NCBI RefSeq assembly: GCF_030272615.1
Contig: NC_081414.1
Span: forward strand, 52,907,636-52,971,635
DNA: 64,000 nucleotides
Source: Cryptomeria japonica
Lineage: Eukaryota; Streptophyta; Pinopsida; Cupressales; Cupressaceae
Reading direction: 5' to 3'
The position numbers and the translations under genes are program-made. Under the pieces are notes generated by a model, which was not told where the DNA came from, did no database searches, and worked only from the letters and a program-made list of their open reading frames with translations. Positions 10,974 to 21,229 of the stretch are shown here, in pieces. Within the stretch, counting starts at the first letter, position 1; each line of letters starts with the position of its first letter.

Positions 10974-11387
10974 AGGGCATGATCATGATGAACCCCTGAA
11001 CAACCGATATCTAGATTTTATCAATTTATGTTTGGGGGAGTAATTTTAAGGACTTTTCACCCTCCTCCTACGCTCAACAGGAGAAGAAAGGCCTGATAGC
11101 GAATGCGAACTCTTGAATAGGTGAATCCAAGGAAGATCAGTGGAGAGTCACCCTCAACACCCAACAGAATTGAAGTACAAGAAAGGCATGATTGTGGATA
11201 CATGAGTGAAGCAGTTGATGTTGGAAGTCACCCTTTGGTAGACTTGCGAAGAAAGTAAGCAGTTTGCGCAACATGAACTAGTTGAGCTTTCAAGCTAAAT
11301 TTGAGATTTGCAAGATCTCTTTTTATTCCAAAAAATCCAAAAAAAAAGTGAAAAATCAGAAAATCAAAAAAAAAGAAATATTTATCG

Positions 11388-12834
11388 ATGGAGCGACAAC
11401 ATTTTCACGTTGAGCAACAAGTTGATATTCCTCAACTTTGGTGGAGATTGAACGCACAGCTTTACCCACGCCGTTTGTCCGACTTTGCAAGGCCAGGGCA
11501 GTGTAGAATCTATGAGACAAATGAACATGATGAGATGCATTGCTTGACATACTTATCAAGGATGGAATCAGCAGCGCAAGGAAAGATTTTCTTTCGGGAT
11601 GTTCCTAGGCTAGAAGCAGAGGAAGGCAATTTCAGTATCCCAGAGAAAAAGGATCATCTTTCGAGCCTTTTGTGGATGATCAAAAGTCATCTTATTTTGA
11701 AGGGTGAATTACACTTAGAAAGCATATTACTACCATTGTGGTGTAGGATTCACAATGCACCCCACTCTGAATTTACTTGCTCAGTGTGTAAGATGGCTAT
11801 CAACCAAGTCAGATATCAATTTGGAATGCCATCCTTATCCGAAGAAGACTGTATTGCGAATAGATCGTGGAGTGCTCACCTTGCAACTGAATTTAGAAGA
11901 ACATATGAACAAGTTATTGCTACACTATCAAATAGTGAAGGAAGGCAGTTGCACATTCATGATAAAAGTTCACTTGATGATCAATGTACTGTAGTGATAG
12001 CTCACCATGTCTTACACTTGAAGAAGAGTATCATGGAATGCAAGTTGAAGAAACAATTGAGAATGTTCAAGTAGTGGCAAGCGATATCAAAGTGTTTAAC
12101 AAGCAATCAAGGAAGAAGATGACTCATTCCTTGAAGAAATTTCATTCCTACTACAAAAGGAGATCCTTGAGAGTGAATTGCAAGAGGTTTCAAATAGCAC
12201 TCTTGAAGAAGACAATCATATAGAAATGTTGAATGAAGAATTACAGATCATCATAAGTGAGCCCAAATATGAAGAACAATTCGAGGGGGCACTTAGAGAC
12301 GTCATCACCATCATACTATTTGAGGGGGTGCTGAAATATCTTATGGAAAAAGTACGAATAGAATCTGTGCCAAAAAAAATTCAAGACAAACAAGTTAGTG
12401 CGAGTGATGTGATTCATCATCAACTCCGACCTCCCGAGACGATGCTTGAAGATGAGATACCACCAGAGATTGTATTTGATAAACTAGAGATGTTTGAAGC
12501 TCAATTTATGGAGTCCCTAATTTTTGAGGGTATGTTCACAAAGTTACACGAGGATGCATGATTTATGAATAGAGAGGGGCAAGATGTTATTGTGAAAGCA
12601 AAGAAGGTTGAGCTATTCGAAGGGGCGCCAAGATTGTTTCAAGAGGAGCTTCCAAGTAAAGATCAACATGTTGTGAATCCCCGTGGAATGGTACATCACC
12701 AATGGCGACGTCCTAAAGCAGCTGATGACCTCGTTTCCAACAATATACTTCCATTAGAGCACGAACAACACCAGGTTGTCTCTTTCCCTGCTCTCAATTT
12801 TGAGAGTTATTATGATTTTGATTATGGGGATTAG
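11388..12834 (+). pseudogene. L3 internal-region ORF remnants of unknown function
   Basis: Three consecutive open segments cover this stretch. The first (11,388-12,074, 228 residues) starts MERQHFHVEQQ and has Cys/His-containing text (LPLWCRIHNAPHSEFTCSVC). The second (about 12,090-12,561) is Glu-rich. The third (12,565-12,834) follows after a stop. A recurring FEG word (FEGALRDV, FEGVLKYL, FEGMFTKL, FEGAPRLF) suggests short internal repeats in one former protein. No gag zinc knuckle, protease, RT or integrase motif is seen, so the L3 internal region looks non-autonomous. It begins about 430 bp after the putative primer-binding site. Segment 2 and segment 1 are in different frames, so the gene is broken or spliced. 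Confidence 0.5.
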
Positions 12835-12884
12835 CATAATCCCTCCCTTAAACTAAGGAAGTTTCCTCCCTATAGTTTCCATCA

Positions 12885-13855
12885 TGTGATAATATATTTT
12901 TGCCTTTCCTTAATATTTTCCTATTCCCTATTCCATATGTTTATATTCCTAATTTAGCATGTATTTCTTTTTCATATATTCCTTAAAACATTCATTAACC
13001 CATATTCACATATATTTTAACTAAGCATTGACAGATATTCCTTAATAGTTGAAATCCTTTCATAAAAGCATTTATTAACATGAATATTATATATACATTA
13101 ACTACATTAATTATACCCCTTCATTACCTATTTAATAGATTAATGCATTTATTATAACATTCATTATTTATATCCATTAATTACTTATATTATAATGTTA
13201 ATTATTTGTATCCCTTTAAAATACACAATAATTAACATTACTACGACCTTGCCTATGTTCATTACCTCCTTAGTATATATACCCCTTACCTGTTGGCTTG
13301 CAGCAGAATTCCCTTTTTATTCCTCTACTTCCCGTGCATCCCCCTTTTCCCTTCATTGCTGCGGCTGCTTCCCTTTAATGCCTCGTGAAGGGCTGTGACC
13401 CCCCACGATCCCCTTCCGCATGAAGGGGTGCGGTGGGAATCGCAGCCCAAGCTACGATTACCGTCGCACCTCTTTGTGCGGGGTGATTCGGGGGGGCTTA
13501 TTTAATTTGTTTGTTTGCTTTTTTAAGATGTATATACATGTGTATAACGCTTCATTTTAATATTGCTTTTTAATAATAATGTTTGCCTTTTAATATATAT
13601 ACGTGTAGCAAACAACACTTCATTTGTTATATATTTAAAATAATAACATAACACTTCTTTCATTATATGTATATATTAAATATATTACATATTAAATAAT
13701 GCTTTCCTTTATTATATAAATATATTTCCTCTATTTAATATAATACTTATATTATCGTATTAATCATGTATTTACAATAATCTTATTTACTCGATCCATA
13801 TCCTTTAATATTATTACATAACTTTACATTAGGTGATAACGTGGGGGTTATCACA
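12885..13855 (-). mobile_element. gypsy2 3' LTR (971 bp)
   Basis: On the minus strand the LTR begins TGTGATAACCCCCACG at 13,855, right after a purine tract (GACGGAGGGAC), and ends TTATCACA at 12,885. The ends form TGTGATAA/TTATCACA. The first 20 bases are a palindrome around CCCCCACG. The LTR is AT-rich with a GC-rich patch near 13,390-13,500. It is inserted in the L3 internal region. Confidence 0.75.
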
Positions 13856-16172
13856 GTCCCTCCGTCTCAATTTTGCTTGTCCTCAAGCATCTTTAGGTCT
13901 TCCTCCTTTTCTCAAGTAGCATCCTCGTTTGGGAGATTCTTCCATTTAATCAGGTGTTCGGTAACGGTTCGGTTCTTGAGCTCTTTCTGCCGTGTATCTA
14001 GAATGATCTCGGGGTACAAGGTGAGTTTCCATTCATCATCTAGGGGTGGTAGTTCACTGCAAGAAGCCAAGTGTTGCTCAAGAACCTTTTTGAGTCGGGA
14101 GACGTGGAACACAGTATGTATTTTACTATCTTTGGGAAGTTCTATTTCATAAGCTACTTCCCAAACCCTTTGAATTACCTTATAGGGTCCGTAGAACCGT
14201 GGTTTCAATTTTTCAGCCCCATTCTTCTTGAGGGAGGATTGCTTATATGGTTGTAGCCTTAAAAACACTAAGTCTCCGGCCTCAAACGTCCTTTCTGAAC
14301 GCTTCTTGTCTGCATAGATCTTTTGTTGATTTTGGGCTTGTTGTAAATTCTCTTTCAAGGTCTTCATGATATCCCTACTTTGTTGAATAAAATCTTGTGC
14401 TTTTGGTACTTTGCTTTCTTGGTTTATTAGTTCTCCAAAACTTGTGGCCTCATAGCCGTACAAGGCTTGAAAAGGGCTCATCCCGATTAACATGTGGTGT
14501 GTCATGTTGTAGCAATGCTCTCCTAGGTGTAACCACTTGATCCAGGTTGTCTGTTGCCCTGTAACATAATTCCTTAGGTAGCCCTCTATCCATTTGTTCA
14601 CTATTTCAGTTTGCCCATCAGTTTAAGGGTGGTAACCGGTGCTAGGGGTCAAAACCGTTCCTGCCATTCTGAAGAGTTCCTGCCAGAATTGACTAATAAA
14701 CTTGCTATCTCTATCACTGACAATATTCAGGGGGAGTCCATGGAGTCTGAAAATCCCCTTGAATAAATCAGCTATTTGGTGGGCTTTGTATTCGGTGGAG
14801 ACTGCAAAGAAATGGGCATATTTTGTGAGTCTATCTACCACCACAAAGATGCCATCTTTGCCTTGTGTCCTTGGCAATCCTGTTATAAAGTCCATCGAGA
14901 TGCTCTCCCACTTCTGTTTGGGGATAGGTAATGGTTGAAGTAATCCGGCTGGGTGAGTGAGTTTCGTTTTATTGCGTTGACACGTTAGGCACTCTTATAC
15001 ATATTTTTGGATGTCTCTCTTCTAGTCTTTCCATGCATATTTTTCACTGATGTGTTTATAAGTTTTATAATATCCTTGGTGCCCGCCAGGGGGTTATCAT
15101 GGAATTCTTTTAGGAGCTTGTTTTTGAACTTGGTTTGAGGGGCAAGTATACCCTTCCCTTATACAATATGAGGTCTCCTTTAACTTGAAAGTCTTCATTG
15201 GGAAGGTTTCCCTCTAAGATTTCCTTTGTTTGTGGATCTTGGTTGTATTCATTAAGGATTTCTTCCTTCTAGTCCCTTGAGATGCTGGTAAGGGCATTGA
15301 GGTGTGCTCTGCGGGATAATGCATCTACTGCCTTGTTATTCACCCCTTTCACATATTCTATATCGAAGTCATAGGCTTGTATTTTGCTCACCCATTTTTG
15401 TTGTCTGTCATGAAGGTCCCTTTGGCTCAAGAAGAAGCACAGGCTGTTATGATCGGTTTTCACACCAAACTTTCCACAGACGAGGTATTGGTGAAATTTG
15501 GCTAAGGCGTGCATTATGGCTAGCATCTCTTTGTCATAGATAGAGTAGTGTCTCTCTGCTTCGGTGAGTTTACGGCTCTCAAAAGCTAGGGGGTGTTTCT
15601 TTTGCATGAGGACTGCCCCAATTCCCTCCCTGGATGCATCACATTGTAGTTCAAAAGGTATAGAGAAGTCGGGAATGACCAATACGGGACATGAGCTCAT
15701 GGTTATTTTAAGTTGTTCGAAGGCTTGTTGGGCTAGGTCATTCCATGTGAAGGCTCCTTTCTTAGTTAGGTCGGTGAGGGGTGCTGCTATTTTCGAGAAA
15801 CCTTTTACAAAACGCCTATAGTAGCTGCATAGTCCCACAAACCCTCTTAATTGTGTTAAGGTTCTAGGGATGGGCCATTCCTTGATGGCTTTGATTTTTT
15901 CCTCATCCACACTTACTCCTTCCTCACTAATTTTGTGTCCTAAGTATATGATTTATTTCATCCCAAATTCACACTTGGAGGCTTTAGCATATAAGGATTC
16001 AGTTTCAAGAATATTTAATACCTCTTCGATGTGCAGGAGATGTTCTTCCCATGTCTTGCTGTAAATGAGTATATCATCGAAGAAGATTAGAAGAAATTTC
16101 CTCAACTATTGCCTGAATGTGTGATTCATGCATGATTGAAAGGTGGCCGGTACGTTAGTGAGGCCAAATGGT
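13856..16172 (-). pseudogene. gypsy2 pol remnant: RT end, RNase H, integrase, chromodomain
   Basis: Reading on the minus strand: the RT end from about 16,172 (PFGLTN, at the break), connection and RNase H at 15,910-15,269 (FELQCDASREGIGAVL, DHNSLCFF, VDALSRRAH), integrase core at 14,895-14,601 (MDFITGLP, SDRDSKFIS, TDGQTEIVNKW: the D, D and E of the DD35E triad), the integrase C-terminus (RFYGPYKVIQRV), then a chromodomain (PEIILDTRQ, EHLIKWKNLPNEDAT). The chromodomain places it with chromoviruses. Stops include a Gln-to-stop at about 14,622 and a Trp-to-stop at about 13,911 inside the chromodomain. The stretch 14,940-15,268 is frameshifted. The element is cut off at 16,172 in the RT, so gag and protease are absent. 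Confidence 0.88.
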
Positions 16173-16922
16173 AGATTAAGTTCAACCAAGAGGAGATGGA
16201 TCTGGCCGGTCCACTCTGAGGACTTGGGTGATGGGATGCATCACCCAAGGCAAGGAATGAACACATGGTCTTCCTTGGATGGCTTGGGCGTAAAAGGTTA
16301 CACCCAAGACAGGAATAGAATTAACCTTCGATTTCCTGGAGGGCTTGGATGTAAGAAATTACATTCAAGACAGGAGTCGAATTCACCTTCAACTTCCTGG
16401 AGGGCTTGGAATCAAGATGGGTTCCAAGAAGGCGAGCTTCACGGCTGCCTAAGGACATACTTTGTATGGCATTTGTATCCTTTTTTTTTAATTAAAATTA
16501 TGATTATGTTAATTAAGTATATTTAAGTTCGATTGCAATTTAGATTAGATATATTTTTTCATGTCTGTTGTATTCTAACAATCTGTTTTTGCAGGATAGT
16601 GATCCTTAACTAGTAGGGACATTACACTATAGACGTCCGACTGGCAACGAGGCTCTATCCAAGATGCTTATGAAGTTTAGATAAACTACATAGCTAATCA
16701 TGATGGAACTTGGAAGTCATAATGTTCTTGTTGAGGGGAATGAATAAACTTGCACACACATGGGTAATCAAAGACGAGGTGCCTTGATCCGGTTTGGTAT
16801 TATTCTTCCACTTTGAGTACGCTTTCTAGTCGCTTGGTAAGTTGGGTTGAATTTTCTGGAGGTTCTAGGTATGGATTGAGTCTTTATCATGTTCAAGAAC
16901 ATTTATTCGAGGTGGCACTAGA
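16173..16922 (+). mobile_element. L3 internal region, 3' part
   Basis: Sequence between the gypsy2 breakpoint and the L3 3' LTR. It contains the four-hairpin tandem array (16,223-16,428). The rest shows no long ORF. The bases before the LTR (gaggtggcactaga) are only a weak polypurine tract. Confidence 0.5.
16223..16428. repeat. Tandem array of four hairpins, about 61-bp period
   Basis: Stem-loops lie at 16,223-16,249, 16,283-16,308, 16,344-16,369 and 16,405-16,428. Unit 1 pairs CTTGGGTGAT with ATCACCCAAG perfectly. Unit 3 pairs CTTGGATGTAA with TTACATTCAAG with one G-T wobble. Unit 4 pairs CTTGGAATC with GGTTCCAAG with one wobble. Stem sequences differ but pairing is kept. Confidence 0.7.
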
Positions 16923-17429
16923 TGTTGTGAGGTATTCACACATCGCCCCATTGCAAATGGGGACCCACACTTTTTTGCTTTCTCGGTTGTGTTAGAGTCT
17001 TTGCTATTAGTCTTTGCATTGAAGAGATAGAGTTTCTCAAGTAGCTAGAGGGTCATCATGTCTGGTTGGTCTCCTGAGTGGAGTGAAGTAAGTCATCAAG
17101 CATATTACAAGAATGATTTATGGGTGAAAAACTTGAGGATTGAGCAAGTCAAGCAAAGTTAGGTGAAAAGGTCAAGTGAAGAATCATACATAAGGTCGCC
17201 TACACTGCCCCAATTTGAGAACAAAGCTTTCATCAAAGCTGCCATGGGACTGAAATTCGCTTAAATGCCTTGACCCACACCTTGCTCAAGCCCTCGAGGA
17301 AGATTTTTGTTTTAGGTCCCATCCTTCCGAAGATCACAGAGTGAATTTCCTCTATAGGTGTTTTTAGGGGCCGAATTGATGATGCTTTCAAATCGATGAG
17401 GTAAAAGGAAGTGGTGAGTTTCAAGCCAT

Positions 17430-18275
17430 GTCCTTGTAAAGATCCTAAGGCGAACTGATATAGGTCCTATCCTTAGAAGGGTCATAGAGCGAGTTTCACC
17501 TATCTTGACCTTGTCCTTGGAAAGGACGGTGAGCGAACTGCACTTTAAGTCTTGTCCTCTTCAAGGACATAGAGCGAAATCCTCATCAAGGACATGGAGC
17601 GAGCTTCTTCACTTGATCATGTATCTTGCATCAACTTAGACCTTGTCCTTGGATAGAACATGAAGTGAATTTTTGATATGGGTCTTGTCCTCCAAGGGAC
17701 ATAGAGCGAGTTCCTCTTTTGATGCTTGTCCTTAACGAGGTCTTGGAGAGAAAAATGCTATATAAGTCATGTCCTTGGAGAGGACATTGGATGAAATCAT
17801 CTACTTGCCTTGTCCTTGCTGAGGGTCCAGAGCGAACAGCTTGTTCTTGCTAATGGTCTAGAACGAACTTGAGTATGTGTCTTACAGCGAACTTTGTTTA
17901 CAATCATGCCTTGTCCTTACTGTGGTCCAAGAGCGAAAATGATCATTTGGAGCTTGTCCTTAGAAGGGTCATAGAGTGAAATCTGCATTATAGGTCTTGT
18001 CCCTGCCAAGGACACAAATTGAACTGCACTATAAATCTTGTCCTTACCAGGGACATAGGGCAAATTTATCATATAGGACCTGTCCTTGGAAAGGACATGG
18101 AGCGCAACACTTGTCTTGACCTCGTCCTTCCAAAGGACATAAAGCGAATTGATGAGAGCGTACCTTGCAAAGGTCAGCAAGCAACTTCGTTGATATAGGT
18201 CATGTGCTTGGGAAGGACAGAGAGCGAATTTGTCATATAGGTCCTGTCCCTAGCAAGGACAGAGAGCAAAATTAT
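17430..18275 (+). repeat. L3 minisatellite, about 20 degenerate units of about 42 bp
   Basis: The repeated word is CTTGTCCTTGGAAAGGACAT followed by AGAGCGAA, with variants about every 33-48 bp, for example at about 17,508, 17,549, 17,683, 17,767, 17,810, 17,953, 17,995, 18,037, 18,080 and 18,120. The core GTCCTT/AAGGAC pairs. The GTCC..GGAC core and the GAGCGAA end match the motif of the L1 and L2 arrays, so they share an origin. Confidence 0.85.
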
Positions 18276-18495
18276 CACCACCTCAAGCGAATTACATGTA
18301 CCTTGTATGAGATCAAAAGCGAAATCCACAAGGCAAACATTTGGGGCGCCTAAAGTAATTCAAAAATTTGAATTGATGGAAGGGAGAGTATGATTTACTA
18401 AGTCGGCCAGTATCAAGAAGGATAATTTACATTTTTTATTTTCACTAAACCAAGTCGGCCTTGTATCCTAAAAGACATGTCTCTACCCTAGGCTG

Positions 18496-18506
18496 CATAT
18501 ATAAGG
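18496..18506 (+). promoter_or_regulatory. TATA box in the L3 LTR
   Basis: CATATATAAGG downstream of the minisatellite, at the same relative place as the TATA boxes of L1 and L2. Confidence 0.55.
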
Positions 18507-20365
18507 GAGCTCATTAGATCATTTCAACATCAAACCAGAACATTATCTTTCTCCATCAGCGAATTTTGTTAGCAGGTTGAGCGAACTTCTCCAGCAATCA
18601 GCAAATTCCAAATTCAAGACAGCGAAGTACATTAAGGAAAGAGAATTCAATCATTAACAAGGTGAATTTACCCAAAGAAGCAGCAACATTATTCTCACAA
18701 GGGCGAATTCTAGCAGATTAGAAGGCAAAGTTCATCATTTGAGCAGCAAAAGATTAAGGAGATAGCAAAATTTGCTCAGAACCAAGGGGTGATCTCCCCA
18801 AGACTGCACCTATTGGACCTGCAAATCATACAAAATCAGAGATTATGTCAAATTAAGAGATTATATAACCTATATATCAAGTGTATTTGATACTTGCTTG
18901 TTTGTTTTGCAGGAGATGAGGAAAGAAATAAGGAGATCACACAAGATGCATCCATTTGCACAAAGACATGATCCACAACGTCAATGGCATGAAGGGAGCC
19001 ACAAGAGAAGAAATTCCAAAGGAAAGAGATAATGCTAACATCAGAAGTTCATCAATACTTCAAAACTAAGATTTATACCTTGCACTTCCATGATCAAGAC
19101 ATTCGAGAAGACAATTAGAAGATCACCATCATCATCATCGCGGAAGCTAGACAATGTTGAAGTATCAAGAAATATTCCTTCATGATGATCTATCCAGTCT
19201 ACAAAAGTGCAAGTTAAAGGTGGTGTCCTAGTCATCATCCCACTCACCATTCCTCCAGTCAATGAAGTCCACATTGGCATGTCTAGATGCGATGCACCTA
19301 GTTCATACATGGATGCACAAACTTCAATGTACCTACCCTTGATATTTATTGGTCCACACTCACTGAATGTAATTTTCTCATTGGCTAAGGAGAGTTTGTT
19401 GTAACAAACCCTAATTAGGGTTTTCGTTGTAAAACCCTGGCCATTGATGGCGATTTAATCCGGGTCATTCGTGAGCTCTCTTTAAAAAGCTCAAACTCTT
19501 CATTTGTAAAAGTTAATAGCTAGTTAATAGCAAGTAGAATAGCTAATAGTCAATAGATAGTCTTAAGAGAATATAATAGTAATTAGAGTAGAGTAGGAGG
19601 AGAAGGCAGAAATTGTTGCCTAAGTTGTAAATGTACTCCATTTTCATCGAAGTTATGGTGAAGTGTGTTGTTTCTTTATAACGTGCATGGTTTCTTGTTG
19701 GATCATGTTAGATGATAAATAATTAGATTGAATGGAAGAATTTGTTGAATGCATTTGTGTAGAATCCGCCTAGTCCATACCACTAGCCTCTTACTGATTG
19801 TAAGTGTGCCTTGTGTGGTCAACTGAAATGATATGAGCTTAACTACGAATCGTTATCCATCCATTGCTTATGCATTAACTTGAATGGTGATCAATGTTTG
19901 ATGGTATCGATTCGAACATCTTTGAAATGTCCTTAGAAGATTGCACTGAGCTTGTGTCAAATTGTTCAAGCTGATGGTGAGACCTCGCTCGGTAGGGTTC
20001 CATATAGTCATTCATCTATGTTCTTACATTCTAGGCCTTAGAATAGACCTTCTCAACCCTTTACCTTTTGTCATTTTTTTTCAAACTCAAGTTAGTTTAA
20101 TCATCAGATTGTAACATCAAATGATCTAAGTTCTAGCAAATCAAGCCTTCAAGCATTTGAATGTAAGTCCCCTTGTGATTCCAGCATAATCACATCAACC
20201 AATAGAGCTTATCCACACATAGTGACCCTACATTCATGAACCTTGGAGTCTTCTGAAGTGATCCTTAAGATAATCTTCAGCATTTGAGAGATTTTGTTCA
20301 AGAGAGGATAAGATACTTATGGTATTTTATTATGTGTTCGCATGTGCATATAAAACACATCAACA

Positions 20366-21124
20366 GATCCCAATCATCCATGTTGAGTTTCAAACAGATG
20401 AAAGAAATAGTTCAGGCCCACACCACATCACCACCACTTGTCACAAAAGTACATCATTGAACTTTTAAAGCTTTGAGTCTTTGAAGAACACGTGATGAAC
20501 TAAAGTTGTGCAATACCAATGAGAGGTTGCCATTTGGGATCGAGGTGGCACATACTAGTGAACAACTTAACACCACCATAGACACATGGCAACAAAGTGC
20601 GCATTCGCAACTTCAGATGGCTCGGGAAATAATAACATGCAATGCAAAGAGCTAGCATGATGCAATAAGAATATGACACATGGACGCTAGCAAGGATGAA
20701 GATGGACCTAATGGGGGCCACAAGATGAGTGCATGTAAAGGTAACTTAAGTGATTTTAAACGCAAGCACTTAAAGGCTTGAACCAGTTACTAGGAAATAG
20801 GGAGCCAATTAAAGGACAAATACAAAGGCCTCGAATGAACAACTTAAGAACAAGAATCCAACCTAGCAAGTCACAAACAGATTATAACATAAAGCAACAA
20901 ACTAAAGGGGGGCCCTAGGGTTAAGGCTTTAGATTTAGACCTCTCAGAAAATGCAGGGTAAACATTAGAAGAATACCAATTCCAAAAAATGCAATGTTGT
21001 AAACATCCATATGATCTCAAGGATTGTTCCTTGTTTTAATTAGGATATACAAAACATCAGCTTCTGTTGCAGAGAAATGCATGTGCATCACAAAACATTG
21101 GTACACACTGAATAAAAACCATAC
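20366..21124. other. Unassigned intronic sequence beside the host gene
   Basis: No exon, LTR end or long ORF was recognised. It lies between the L3 end and the last visible exon of the SMYD-like gene, so it is probably intron. Confidence 0.5.
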
Positions 21125-21229
21125 CAATTTTAGACACCGTGAACATTTGCAATCAAAAAAATACTGTTCCTTGAGGGATTTTTGGCGTGAATATGTATTT
21201 GCAGCAATCTCAACATAGCTTAGTGTCAG
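21125..21229 (-). CDS. SMYD-like exon G: SET end and post-SET cysteines
   Basis: Acceptor ttgttgcag|CTGACA at 21,229 and donor AAATTG|gtatgg at 21,125. 35 codons: LTLSYVEIAANTYSRQKSL, then EQYFFDCKCSRCLKL. No following exon was found to the left. Confidence 0.85.

Larger units (their letters stand above)
16923..20365 (+). mobile_element. L3 3' LTR (3.44 kb), short form without the long ORF
   Basis: Begins TGTTGTGAGGTATTC with the palindrome at 16,946 and ends ACACATCAACA at 20,365. The order matches L1 and L2: hairpin, minisatellite (17,430-18,275), TATA (about 18,496), leader, an acceptor-like tttgttttgcag ending near 18,912, and then the conserved tail with AAACCCTAATTAGGG at about 19,405 (also in L2 near 62,065). 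Where L2 has 3.2 kb of ORF, L3 has only about 450 bp with no long frame. No 5-bp target duplication is visible at 20,366 because the other end is displaced. Confidence 0.82.

Noticed and set aside
16923-20370. A 5-bp target duplication for L3
   Set aside because: Bases flanking the 3' LTR (CTAGA internal, GATCC external) do not help, because the true outer flank of the 5' LTR is displaced by gypsy1 and not in view.
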